Shown piece by piece: positions 51,771 to 60,038 of a stretch of 64,000 nucleotides of DNA. Under the pieces are notes generated by a model. It worked only from the letters and a program-made list of their open reading frames with translations, did not search any database and was not told the DNA's origin. The stretch comes from Chryseobacterium pennae (GTDB lineage Bacteria > Bacteroidota > Bacteroidia > Flavobacteriales > Weeksellaceae), in assembly GCF_003385515.1 (NCBI RefSeq), contig NZ_QNVT01000002.1:310001-374000 (forward strand). Direction: 5' to 3'. A program made the translations under genes and the position numbers. Each line of letters starts with the position of its first letter. Position 1 is the stretch's first letter.

Positions 51771-52130
51771 TGTAAAAAAACATGCATTTTATTATCAATT
51801 TGACAAAACTAAAATACATATAAAACTATATTAATATAGTATTGCTTCCATTTCAATCAATGAAATAATTGATATTTTTCACTTTTTTTTCATGGTAGAA
51901 AATTCTGACATCAAAAAGTGGAGTTATACTATAAATTCCCATGACAAAAAGTAGAGTTATTTTAAAATCTTTTATTTTTTTATCTCCAAAAAACAAAAAG
52001 TTCCTGAAATTATTTTTATTACAGTTTTTTAAAAATTATTTCCAAGATTATAAATGAAATAAGAAAATTTATTTGCTAAAACAGGACAAAGAAAACTTAA
52101 TAGGTTTTTAAAATTTGTTAGGTTCAGATA
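51771..52130. other. AT-rich non-coding region with a 33-bp-spaced direct repeat
   Basis: No gene is visible. CAAAAAGTGGAGTTAT at 51912-51927 recurs as CAAAAAGTAGAGTTAT at 51945-51960 (15 of 16 identical). Confidence 0.5.
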
Positions 52131-52159
52131 AAAAAAACCTCCATACTATTATATGGAGG
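52131..52159 (-). terminator. Terminator of rsgA
   Basis: On the minus strand CCTCCAT pairs with ATGGAGG around an 8-base loop, followed by a run of T. Confidence 0.82.
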
Positions 52160-52183
52160 CATATTGGTAGAAATATTTTATAA

Positions 52184-53110
52184 TTATTTTTGGGTAGCTT
52201 CTTCAGCTTCATCCATCAACTTTATATAAGTTGCATAACGGGAATGCTGGATCTCTCCGGTTTCAAGAGCATCAATTACGGCGCATTTCGGCTCATTGAC
52301 GTGAAGACAATTATGGAACTTACATTCTTCTCTTTTTTTGAATATTTCAGGGAAATAATGCTGTACTTCTTCCTTTTCAATATCAATCATTGCAAATTCA
52401 CGGACTCCTGGAGTATCAATAACATTTCCCCCGAAATGCCAGAAATGCATCTGCGCAAAGGTCGTTGTATGTTTACCTTTCAAATGCGTATCCGAAATTT
52501 CAGAAGTTTTCAGATTTAATCCAGGTTGTAAAGCATTTACCAATGTAGATTTTCCGCATCCTGAATGTCCGAAAAAAACAGAGGTTTTATCTTTCAGAAG
52601 ATCCTGAAGCTGATCGAGATTCAATCCTGAATATGATGAAATCTCTAATGTATCATACCCTATTCCCTGATAATCAGATTCAACATCTTTTACAATTTCA
52701 ATCTCCTCTTCATGTAAAACATCAATCTTATTGAAAAGAATTAGCGGCCTAATGTTATAAGCTTCACAGCATGCCAGAAACCGATCCAGAAAACCTAATG
52801 ACGTTTCCGGGTGCTTTAAAGTAAAAATAAAGCAAGCCAGATCAATATTGGAAGCGATAATATGCGCTTCCTTTGAAAGGTTTACGGATTTCCTGATCAG
52901 GTAATTTCTGCGGGACTCAATCTTTGTAATCCATGCAATATCATCCTGTTCCAGCTGGAATTCCACAAAATCTCCTACAGCAAGCGGGTTGGTAAGTCTT
53001 GTTTTGATGAGTTTGAATTTCCCCCTGATCCTGGCCTCGAAAATTTTATTTGTTTCCAATTCCAAAACCTGGTACCAGCTGCCTGTAGATTTAATGATTT
53101 TTCCTTTCAT
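52184..53110 (-). CDS. rsgA: Ribosome small subunit-dependent GTPase A
   Basis: The 308-aa protein has an N-terminal OB fold, a circularly permuted GTPase (ILFNKIDVL before GHSGCGKSTLVNALQ and DTPGVREF) and a C-terminal zinc site (CKFHNCLHVNEPKC). RsgA checks maturation of the 30S subunit. A perfect -7 box (TATATTTG, 53131-53124 minus) lies 13 bp before the ATG. Confidence 0.95.
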   Translation of the reverse strand: MKGKIIKSTGSWYQVLELETNKIFEARIRGKFKLIKTRLTNPLAVGDFVEFQLEQDDIAWITKIESRRNYLIRKSVNLSKEAHIIASNIDLACFIFTLKHPETSLGFLDRFLACCEAYNIRPLILFNKIDVLHEEEIEIVKDVESDYQGIGYDTLEISSYSGLNLDQLQDLLKDKTSVFFGHSGCGKSTLVNALQPGLNLKTSEISDTHLKGKHTTTFAQMHFWHFGGNVIDTPGVREFAMIDIEKEEVQHYFPEIFKKREECKFHNCLHVNEPKCAVIDALETGEIQHSRYATYIKLMDEAEEATQK

Positions 53111-53123
53111 AAATAATATGGTG

Positions 53124-53131
53124 CAAATATA
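53124..53131 (-). promoter_or_regulatory. -7 element TATATTTG of rsgA
   Basis: Perfect TAnnTTTG on the minus strand, ending 13 bp before the ATG. Confidence 0.55.
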
Positions 53132-53137
53132 AGGAAT

Positions 53138-53207
53138 TAGGGCTTAGGGTTTCGAATATAGGTGAAAACAATGTTCCGATTTCCTAAATTCTATTCCCTA
53201 AGCCCTA
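53138..53207. repeat. 12-bp inverted repeat between rsgA and the DAHP synthase gene
   Basis: TAGGGCTTAGGG (53138-53149) and CCCTAAGCCCTA (53196-53207) are exact reverse complements 46 bp apart. Each arm holds a repeated GGGCTTA-type unit. No T-run follows. Confidence 0.65.
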
Positions 53208-53232
53208 TTCTTTGTTATCCTTTGTCGACAGT

Positions 53233-54315
53233 TTATTTCTTATCGATCATAATACTGTTCTGTACTTCAATAGATTCTTCGTGAATCGCTTTGAATACTT
53301 TCTCAATAAAGTCCTGAGACATTCCTGTTTCTTTTGCTTTTTGGGTTGCGTATTCTGTAATCACTTTCCAACGTTCAGGCTGGAAGATTGCAATATCGTT
53401 TTCCTTTTTAAGTTTCCCGATTTTTTCTGAGATTTTCATCCTTTGAGAAAGAAGTTCAATTAATTGGAAATCAAGGTCAGAAATCAGGGTTCTGTGTCTT
53501 CCCATTTCACCTTCGAAACCTGCAAGATTTGTACTTCTTACTTTTAAATTACCGATCAAATCAGCCAAAACTTCAGGGGTGATCTGCTGTGCTGCATCAC
53601 TCCATGCTTCATCAGGATTGGAATGGGTTTCAATAATGGCTCCTTGGTACCCTACGTTAAGTGCTTCCTGAGTAATATCTGCCAAACCTGTTCTGTTTCC
53701 GCAAATGTGAGACGGGTCAATCAGCATTGGAATATTCGGGAACTGGCTTTTGAAATCAAGAGCAATCTGCCAGTTAGGGTTATTTCTGTATTTTGTTTTT
53801 TGGTATGTTGAGAATCCTCTGTGGATAACTCCCAGATTTTTAATATCCTGCCCCAAAAGTCTTTCTAATGCTCCAGCCCATAAAGCAAGATCTGGATTTA
53901 CAGGATTTTTAACGAATACCGGCTTGTCTGTTCCTCTTAAGGCCATTGCAATTTCCTGTACCGTGAAAGGGTTTACTGTAGAACGTGCACCAATCCAAAG
54001 AACATCTACATCTGCCTCCAACGCTGCAAATACATGGTGAGCATTAGCAACTTCAGTCGCTGTTTTGAAACCATACTCTTCTTTTACTTTTTTCAGCCAG
54101 TTCAAACCGATTACTCCTACTCCTTCAAACCCATTAGGTTTAGTCCTAGGCTTCCAGATTCCTGCACGGAAAACCGATACCTGAGCATTGGATTCTTTAA
54201 TTCTTCTGGCTGTTTCAAGCATCTGAGCTTCACTTTCAGCACTGCAAGGTCCTGCAATCATTAACGGCTGTGTAAGCCCACTAATCCACTCGTTTTTTAA
54301 GTCTTTTAAATTCAT
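53233..54315 (-). CDS. Bifunctional DAHP synthase / chorismate mutase
   Basis: The 360-aa protein has a KDSA-like type Iβ DAHP synthase domain (about 1-260; MIAGPCSAESEAQM, FRAGIWKPRTKPNGFEGVG, DPSHICGNR) fused to a C-terminal AroQ chorismate mutase (about 270-355; LISDLDFQLIELLSQRMKISEKIGKLKKEN). It catalyses the first step of aromatic synthesis and diverts chorismate to prephenate. The fusion usually gives feedback by prephenate or chorismate. No classical leader peptide with aromatic residues is seen upstream. Confidence 0.94.
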   Translation of the reverse strand: MNLKDLKNEWISGLTQPLMIAGPCSAESEAQMLETARRIKESNAQVSVFRAGIWKPRTKPNGFEGVGVIGLNWLKKVKEEYGFKTATEVANAHHVFAALEADVDVLWIGARSTVNPFTVQEIAMALRGTDKPVFVKNPVNPDLALWAGALERLLGQDIKNLGVIHRGFSTYQKTKYRNNPNWQIALDFKSQFPNIPMLIDPSHICGNRTGLADITQEALNVGYQGAIIETHSNPDEAWSDAAQQITPEVLADLIGNLKVRSTNLAGFEGEMGRHRTLISDLDFQLIELLSQRMKISEKIGKLKKENDIAIFQPERWKVITEYATQKAKETGMSQDFIEKVFKAIHEESIEVQNSIMIDKK

Positions 54316-54712
54316 ATTCTAAATTTTATTGTTTTTATATTTTTTGTTAAGTCTACAGCAATAGCCCTTTTGATCATAAAATTTAATTTATAATTCTTTT
54401 CAAAAAATGCCGTTCAAAATTATTTAAAGGAATCAGGAAAATGAAAGGGCTCTACTTCTCCTGTATTTTTTGGAAAGAAATTTTATTAACAGTACCAATA
54501 AAATCGGTAATACGTTCTAAAATTTCTAAAATAAGAAGCAGAAAAGCTAAAATAACCGCTAAAATAATTAGCGGGTGCAAAGAAAGACAGATATGTATTA
54601 GATAATTTTTCCATTTTGTTCTGGAAATGTCTTTGTTTTAGCGTTTCGTACTATAATTTGTTTTTTGTCGAAAAGTTATTTCTCGCAGAAAACTTTGACA
54701 AATATATAAAAA
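54316..54712. other. Intergenic region between the DAHP synthase and dnaX genes
   Basis: About 400 bp without a gene. A hairpin CCGCTAA-AATAA-TTAGCGG at 54556-54574 may end dnaX transcription, though its T-run is interrupted. A 21-codon frame ending at the DAHP synthase start has no attenuator-like residues. Confidence 0.4.
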
Positions 54713-55339
54713 TTATGTCAAATCAAACTTCATTAAATCATCAAGATCTTTCAAAAGTGGATTTTTTTCAATAAATTTTTCGAATATTTTCCTTTTGGTC
54801 ACTACCTCAATCTTCAGATTTTCAACGTCTCTCACGTATTCTACCTCAATTGAATAGTTCTGAACTTTTCTTCTGAAATGATTAAAAAATTCTCCACTTA
54901 TTTTATCAAATTCTACTTTTGCAGAGTCGGAAGGGAACAAAACTTTGATTTTATTCTCTTCTTTTTTCTCCAGCTTAAAGGTTTTTACGGCATTAAAAAC
55001 GAAATTATTTTTTACCTGCAGCTGCTTAAGCATGATTTTCCATTCCATCTGCAGATCTGTATCTGTAAAATGGTTTTTGGGAAGATAATCAGTTCTCACT
55101 ACTGCATCTTCTTCAGTAACCACTTTCTCTTCTTTATTCAAAAAGGAATTGATACTGAAGCCGGAGGAAGCTCCAGGTCTGGATAAAGGTTTTGTAGTTT
55201 TGCTGATAACAGCCTGTACATTATCTACTTGTACGGCCTGTTCTATCTTAGCGGGTTCTTTTTTCTCCGGAGCTTTTTCAGGAATTTTCACTTCCTGTTT
55301 CTCACTGAGAAACGGAGCCAGTATCAGGAATTTTTTTTT
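54713..55339 (-). CDS. dnaX: dnaX C-terminal (tau-specific) segment, in the -1 frame after an A11 tract
   Basis: This 209-codon segment continues DnaX after the ATPase part, but in the frame one base back. It reads KKKFLILAPFLSEKQEVKIPEKAPEKKEP, a Pro-Lys-rich linker, then a domain (about the last 120 residues, MEWKIMLKQLQVKNNFVFNAVKTFKL) like the tau C-terminus that contacts polymerase. No normal start of its own is convincing (a GTG at 55291 lies within the linker). It is joined to the upstream part either by slippage on the A-tract or because one A is missing from this sequence. Confidence 0.8.
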   Translation of the reverse strand, partial: KKKFLILAPFLSEKQEVKIPEKAPEKKEPAKIEQAVQVDNVQAVISKTTKPLSRPGASSGFSINSFLNKEEKVVTEEDAVVRTDYLPKNHFTDTDLQMEWKIMLKQLQVKNNFVFNAVKTFKLEKKEENKIKVLFPSDSAKVEFDKISGEFFNHFRRKVQNYSIEVEYVRDVENLKIEVVTKRKIFEKFIEKNPLLKDLDDLMKFDLT

Positions 55340-56409
55340 TTAGTAACGTCTGAATTAGCAGTCAGCGAAGCCAATTGCATTAAAGCAATCTCAACAGTAA
55401 GTCTTGGATTCTTGGAATTTTTATAATTAATATCTGCGTGGTTGCAAATCTCAATACCATCAATCAGCAGTTGTGCGGACCATTTCTGACCTTGCTCCAC
55501 AAACTTAGATTTTGTCTTCTCACCCACTTCGATCAGGTCTATGGTAGACGTATTCTGAGCCATCATTAAATCGCGGAAATGATTTCCAAGTCCGGCAACA
55601 AAAATATGGGGATCGAAACCTTTTTTAACAATCTCATTAAAAGCAGAAAGTACTTCAGGAATTTTATTTTCCTTGGCAAGATCCACAATATTCAGATACT
55701 GATCGTAATCCAGAATATTCAGTACTTCGGCGGCTTTTGCCAGGGTAATATTCCTCTGAGAGAACGTGGAAAGCCTGTCGAAGATAGAAAGCGCATCTCT
55801 TAATGCACCATCAGCCTTCTGAGCGATCAGATACAAGGCATCATCTTCGTATTGGATATTTTCTTTCTGAGCAATATTTCTGAGATGTCCCTGAATATCT
55901 TCAATCATGATTCTTTTAAAATCATAAATCTGACAACGGGATAAAATGGTTGGAATAATTTTATGCTTTTCTGTAGTAGCCAAAATAAAAATGGCATGAG
56001 CCGGCGGTTCTTCCAGGGTTTTAAGGAAAGCATTGAAAGCGGCAGAAGACAGCATATGAACCTCGTCAATGATATATACTTTATATTTACCTACCTGAGG
56101 TGCAAAGCGTACCTGATCTATCAGTTCTCTGATATCATCTACAGAGTTATTGGATGCAGCATCCAGTTCATAGATATTATAAGCAAAGCCATCTTCTGAA
56201 ACAGAGCCGTCTTTCTCGTTAATTTTTCTAGCCAGAATTCTGGCACAGGTAGTTTTACCTACACCACGAGGACCACAGAAAAGTAATGCCTGAGCTAGCT
56301 GGCTCTCTTCAATTGCATGTTCTAAAGTATCCGTAATATGGGATTGTCCTACTACAGTGTCAAATTCCTGAGGACGATATTTTCTTGCAGATACTATAAA
56401 ATTTTCCAT
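55324..56409 (-). CDS. dnaX: DNA polymerase III gamma/tau subunit, clamp-loader ATPase part
   Basis: The 361-aa frame is a complete gamma-type clamp-loader ATPase. It has Walker A GPRGVGKT (about 45-52), YELDAASNNSVDDIREL, Walker B IIDEVHMLS, sensor 1 ILATTEKHKIIPTILSRCQ and domain III to about residue 345. It ends DVTKKKNS stop just after eleven A (55341-55331), as a short gamma form would. The tau region follows in the -1 frame. A -7 box (TATTTTTG, 56421-56414 minus) lies only 4 bp before the ATG, so the messenger may be leaderless. Confidence 0.92.
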   Translation of the reverse strand: MENFIVSARKYRPQEFDTVVGQSHITDTLEHAIEESQLAQALLFCGPRGVGKTTCARILARKINEKDGSVSEDGFAYNIYELDAASNNSVDDIRELIDQVRFAPQVGKYKVYIIDEVHMLSSAAFNAFLKTLEEPPAHAIFILATTEKHKIIPTILSRCQIYDFKRIMIEDIQGHLRNIAQKENIQYEDDALYLIAQKADGALRDALSIFDRLSTFSQRNITLAKAAEVLNILDYDQYLNIVDLAKENKIPEVLSAFNEIVKKGFDPHIFVAGLGNHFRDLMMAQNTSTIDLIEVGEKTKSKFVEQGQKWSAQLLIDGIEICNHADINYKNSKNPRLTVEIALMQLASLTANSDVTKKKNS

Positions 56410-56413
56410 TGGT

Positions 56414-56421
56414 CAAAAATA
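56414..56421 (-). promoter_or_regulatory. -7 element TATTTTTG directly before dnaX
   Basis: Perfect TAnnTTTG four bases before the ATG on the minus strand; would give a leaderless or nearly leaderless transcript, or the real start lies further in. Confidence 0.4.
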
Positions 56422-56508
56422 AGAAATATAGTTTTAATTTGAAAATTAAAAGTTTTCAAATTATCCACAAGAATTATTATTCTGTTTCAATTAGAAAACT
56501 TTTAACTA

Positions 56509-57141
56509 TCATTTTTTTGTAGTATAGTAATGGTTGATAATCTCTACAATTACTTTTTTCACTTCATCTCTTCCTTCGTCTGTTCTCATATCAATACCAC
56601 AAAACTCTGTCCCGTTGTATGCAGGGAATAAATTCAGATAGTAAACTCCTGCTGCAATTAAAGCTAACATTGCTCTGATTTTTGTAGCATCTTCTCCAAA
56701 ATAAGGATCTGTTACATTTTCAAAAAGATTAGCAGCTACTTCTTCTCTTTGCTTAAGAATATTTTTAAGGATTGGCTTACTTTCAGAAAGTTCCCAAAGA
56801 ATAATTTTTTGAAGCTCTTTGTTTTTCTTCAGGTTCTCGAATTGTGCAAGAATTCCCTGGGTTAAAGCCTCCTGGCCTTTTCCAACATGTATTTCTTCTT
56901 CAATATCCGGGCTGAATTTACTCCAATAATCCTGAGATTTAATATATTCATCAATCAGTTTATCTGTACTTCCAAAGTACTCATAGATAAGCTTTTTATC
57001 GAATCCAGCTACTGCGGCGATCTTACTTACTTTCAGACCGGAATAACCTTTTACTCTCAAAATTTTACCAACTGCAGCAAGCAGTTTTTGTTTTGTTTTT
57101 TCTTTGTCCCTAATAGGGCCCTGCACTACTTTTCTAGGCAT
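56509..57141 (-). CDS. TetR/AcrR family regulator
   Basis: The 210-aa protein has an N-terminal TetR helix-turn-helix (about 12-60; RDKEKTKQKLLAAVGKILRVKGYSGLKVSKIAAVAGFDKKLIYEYFGSTDKLI) and a C-terminal ligand domain. It starts six bases after the stop of the alpha-oxoamine synthase gene, so the two are one operon and it may control that gene. The ligand is unknown; a fatty acyl or sphingoid compound would fit the neighbour. Confidence 0.88.
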   Translation of the reverse strand: MPRKVVQGPIRDKEKTKQKLLAAVGKILRVKGYSGLKVSKIAAVAGFDKKLIYEYFGSTDKLIDEYIKSQDYWSKFSPDIEEEIHVGKGQEALTQGILAQFENLKKNKELQKIILWELSESKPILKNILKQREEVAANLFENVTDPYFGEDATKIRAMLALIAAGVYYLNLFPAYNGTEFCGIDMRTDEGRDEVKKVIVEIINHYYTTKK

Positions 57142-57147
57142 AATTTA

Positions 57148-58404
57148 TTATTTTTTTGCAATATGCATTTTTTTATTAATATCATCAAAGACATTAAGAG
57201 TTTTGTCGAGATGCTCCTTCTCGTGTCTTGCTGTTACGCTCATCCTGATTCGGGCATCTTTTCTGGCTACGGCCGGATACATAATCGGATTGGTATAAAC
57301 ACCATTTTCCAGTAATATGCGTCCTATATCCCACATCTTATTCTGATCACCGATCTTCACCGGAATAATTGCAGAACAGGTAATCCCGGTATCCAAACCT
57401 AAATCATTAAGTCCTTTTTTAAAGTAATTGATGTTATCCCATAGTTTCTGCTGCCAGAAAGGCTCTTCATCAATCAAATCAATTGCTTTCAATATTCCAA
57501 AGGAAGAAGGTGGAGGCGTCACTGAGAAAATATGTTGTCTCGACTGGAATTTAAGAAATGATGCAATTTTCTTGTTTGCGATCACATATCCTCCCAGATT
57601 ACCGAAAGTCTTGCTAAATGTTCCTGTTATAAAGTCTATTTTATCAAATAATGCATCATCTTCTAAAGCTCCTCTCCCGGTTTCTCCTAAAACCCCTACT
57701 CCATGTGCATCATCTACCAGAAGATAAGCATTATATTTTTTAACAAGATCACAAATTTCCTTAGCGCGTGAAACATCTCCTTCCTGAGAGTATACTCCAT
57801 CTACGATAACAAGCTTTGTACGGTACGTATTTTCACATACCTTCAAAATATGTTCCAAAGCCTCCAAATTATTATGAGGAAATGTTTTTTTATTGGTAAA
57901 AGCACATCCTTCATGCACACTGGCATGCACCCCCATATCTAATATCGCAATATCCTCTTTCTGCATTAAAATCTGCAAAGTGGCACTATTAGCCGTATAT
58001 CCGGAAGTAAACAACACTACTTCATCTTCATTTCTTCCAAAGAAATTGGCTATTTTTTTTTCTATATCACTATGGTAATCAAAGTATCCCCCGATAAGAG
58101 GTGATGCTCCTGTACCTGTTCCATATTTTTCTATTCCATCAATAGCAGCCTGTTTTACTTTCGGGTGCTGTGTTAATCCAAGATAATCACTGGTCACAAA
58201 GCTTACATACTGTTTATTCTGGTCTGCAATATCAATATTTAATATTGCGTCGGTTCCTGAAGTATTTTTCAGTCTGTAATTCATGTGCCCTCTAGATTTC
58301 ATAGTATCTAGAAACTCATAAAAATAATCTGCTCTTTGAGCAATATCGTAGTCTGGGATATTCTCAAAATCTTTAAATGTTGCTGTTGCAAAATCAATAC
58401 TCAT
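57148..58404 (-). CDS. Alpha-oxoamine synthase family PLP enzyme (serine palmitoyltransferase or cysteate acyltransferase type)
   Basis: The 418-aa enzyme has FVTSDYLGLTQHPKVKQ, YGTGTGASPLIGGYFDYHSDIEKKIA, VDDAHGVGVLGETGRG and the PLP lysine in TGTFSKTFGNLGGYV. It belongs with 8-amino-7-oxononanoate synthase, 2-amino-3-ketobutyrate ligase, serine palmitoyltransferase and the flavobacterial cysteate acyltransferase that makes sulfonolipids. An N-terminal extension of about 60 residues before FVTSDYLG and the lack of bio genes nearby favour the lipid enzymes over biotin synthesis. Exact substrate cannot be settled from sequence. Confidence 0.85.
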   Translation of the reverse strand: MSIDFATATFKDFENIPDYDIAQRADYFYEFLDTMKSRGHMNYRLKNTSGTDAILNIDIADQNKQYVSFVTSDYLGLTQHPKVKQAAIDGIEKYGTGTGASPLIGGYFDYHSDIEKKIANFFGRNEDEVVLFTSGYTANSATLQILMQKEDIAILDMGVHASVHEGCAFTNKKTFPHNNLEALEHILKVCENTYRTKLVIVDGVYSQEGDVSRAKEICDLVKKYNAYLLVDDAHGVGVLGETGRGALEDDALFDKIDFITGTFSKTFGNLGGYVIANKKIASFLKFQSRQHIFSVTPPPSSFGILKAIDLIDEEPFWQQKLWDNINYFKKGLNDLGLDTGITCSAIIPVKIGDQNKMWDIGRILLENGVYTNPIMYPAVARKDARIRMSVTARHEKEHLDKTLNVFDDINKKMHIAKK

Positions 58405-58432
58405 CCTAAGTTATTTAGTGGGGTTCATGTAA

Positions 58433-58462
58433 CAAATATATGACTATTCAAGAGGCTTCAAA
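58433..58462 (-). promoter_or_regulatory. Promoter of the alpha-oxoamine synthase-TetR operon
   Basis: On the minus strand TTTG (58462-58459), 18 bp, then a perfect TATATTTG (58440-58433), 28 bp before the ATG. Confidence 0.65.
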
Positions 58463-58808
58463 AGTTTAATGAAATTAAAAAATTATTAAAAGCATATTTT
58501 CTGAAGTCAAATAATTTATATATCAGTAGTTTCTTTAATTTTTGATTTAATTAATTTTCTAGATTTAAATTTAACAAAAAAAAGAAATCCATAAAGCAAT
58601 ATTAATAAAGAAACCATAAAAAAACTCCCATGTACAACACAACTACCTCATTTATAAAAGATTATTTTTTATTATCTAACAATTTAATTAACATGATTGC
58701 TGTTACAAGAACATACCAACCAATACTCCTTCTAAATTTATCACAAAATAAAGAAATAAATTATATAAAACCATACTATAATAAGGTTTTTTGATAACAA
58801 ATTAAATT
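58463..58808. other. AT-rich non-coding region
   Basis: About 350 bp without a plausible gene or clear hairpin on either strand. Confidence 0.5.
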
Positions 58809-59162
58809 TCACCTACTGGAAGAACTTCTAAAATCACCAGGTGTCTTACCTGTCACTTTTTTAAAGAACTTTGAAAAATTTGAAGGATCATAAGTAAGAA
58901 TACGGGCAATTTCTGCAACGGATTTATCTGAATCAACTAACATTTGTTTGGCTTGCCGGATAATTTCTTCGTCATAAAAGTAGCAGGGATGCTGTCCGGT
59001 CTTCTTTTTAATGGTATCAGTAAGATGCTTGTGGGATACTGCAAGTTCCCCTGCAATCTCGTTTACTTCCATAAATTCAGGAACTTCTCCTGAAACCACC
59101 TGCCGGATATGGTTTATCAAAAAGTCAAAATATTGAGTCGTAATTTCTTCGCTTCTTTTCAT
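58809..59162 (-). CDS. AraC-type helix-turn-helix protein
   Basis: The 117-aa protein is little more than an AraC/XylS DNA-binding domain (about 20-112; VNEIAGELAVSHKHLTDTIKKKTGQHP and SVAEIARILTYDPSNFSKFFKKVTGKTPGDFR). No sensor domain is present, so it is either a stand-alone regulator controlled by level or the remnant of a longer one. It lies alone, flanked by long non-coding stretches. Confidence 0.85.
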   Translation of the reverse strand: MKRSEEITTQYFDFLINHIRQVVSGEVPEFMEVNEIAGELAVSHKHLTDTIKKKTGQHPCYFYDEEIIRQAKQMLVDSDKSVAEIARILTYDPSNFSKFFKKVTGKTPGDFRSSSSR

Positions 59163-60038
59163 GTGTTTTTTTGTTATAATTAATTAAAACTATAAATCTA
59201 AAAATACGAATTAAAAACAACATGGTGAACTTTTCGGGTTACTATAAGAAAGAATAAGGTTTTCCTGCTTTTAAAATTAAAAAATCTGTCGGATCCCAGG
59301 TTACTCAAATTTCATTTTATTAAAAAGCAAAAGATCTCCTGAAGAGACCTTTTTTTGGAGGGAAATCATTTGTGCTTTCAGAATCATCAGCATAATAAAA
59401 ACTCTTTTATACCGCTATAGGATTTGTTTGCAAAAGTATGGACCTTTCTGAATCCGGTCAAAAAAAGAATGTAGAATAATCACAACTTTTCTGTAAAATT
59501 TTTACTACAAAACAACAGTAATCAATGAAAACTACCAACGTAAATTTCATAACAGACAGGTAGACCACCTGCAGACTTTAGATTACTGAATTGTAATTAA
59601 TTAAACTAAAAAACAATAAAAAGCCCTCTCCAAAACCTGCCCTGCGCTGTATGAAAATGTTTCAGTTTTTATATAAAACAAGAATTTCAGAAATAAACCT
59701 GCAGGCTAAGAATTCTCCTAAAACCAGATTCAGCAAAATAAATTGTCCCATCATGTAGAAATATTACTACAAAAAAGCCGACTAATATCAGTGCTATTGT
59801 CAATAAATACAGACAAAACTTATAATAAAACAAATCAAAACATACTGATTTATCTATATAATTTCATTATTTTTACAGCATCAAACAAAACTATTTAACT
59901 CTTAAAAACACAGAGGCAAAGAATTAATGACAAAAATTTATTTCCAATCGTTCCTATCTTTTAAAAAAACTTCGACTTGTACAAAAACTATTATTAACCG
60001 TTTTTTGCTTTAGGGCAAGAGATAAAGATCAGTTTTGC
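59163..60038. other. Long non-coding region between the AraC-type gene and the sensor kinase gene
   Basis: Nearly 880 bp with no acceptable frame. It holds a terminator-like hairpin at 59332-59357 with no gene before it on that strand, and a TGTAG-N8-CTACA inverted repeat at 59754-59771. TTACTACAAAA appears twice (near 59502 and 59763). A small RNA or long leader is possible but not shown. Confidence 0.45.
59332..59357 (+). terminator. Terminator-like hairpin without an upstream gene
   Basis: AGATCTC and GAGACCT pair with one mismatch, followed by seven T. It points forward, where no gene precedes it. Confidence 0.5.

Noticed and set aside
54316..54385. 21-codon frame ending at the DAHP synthase start, considered as an attenuator leader peptide
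   Set aside because: It lacks Phe, Tyr or Trp runs and no alternative hairpins with a T-run follow it.
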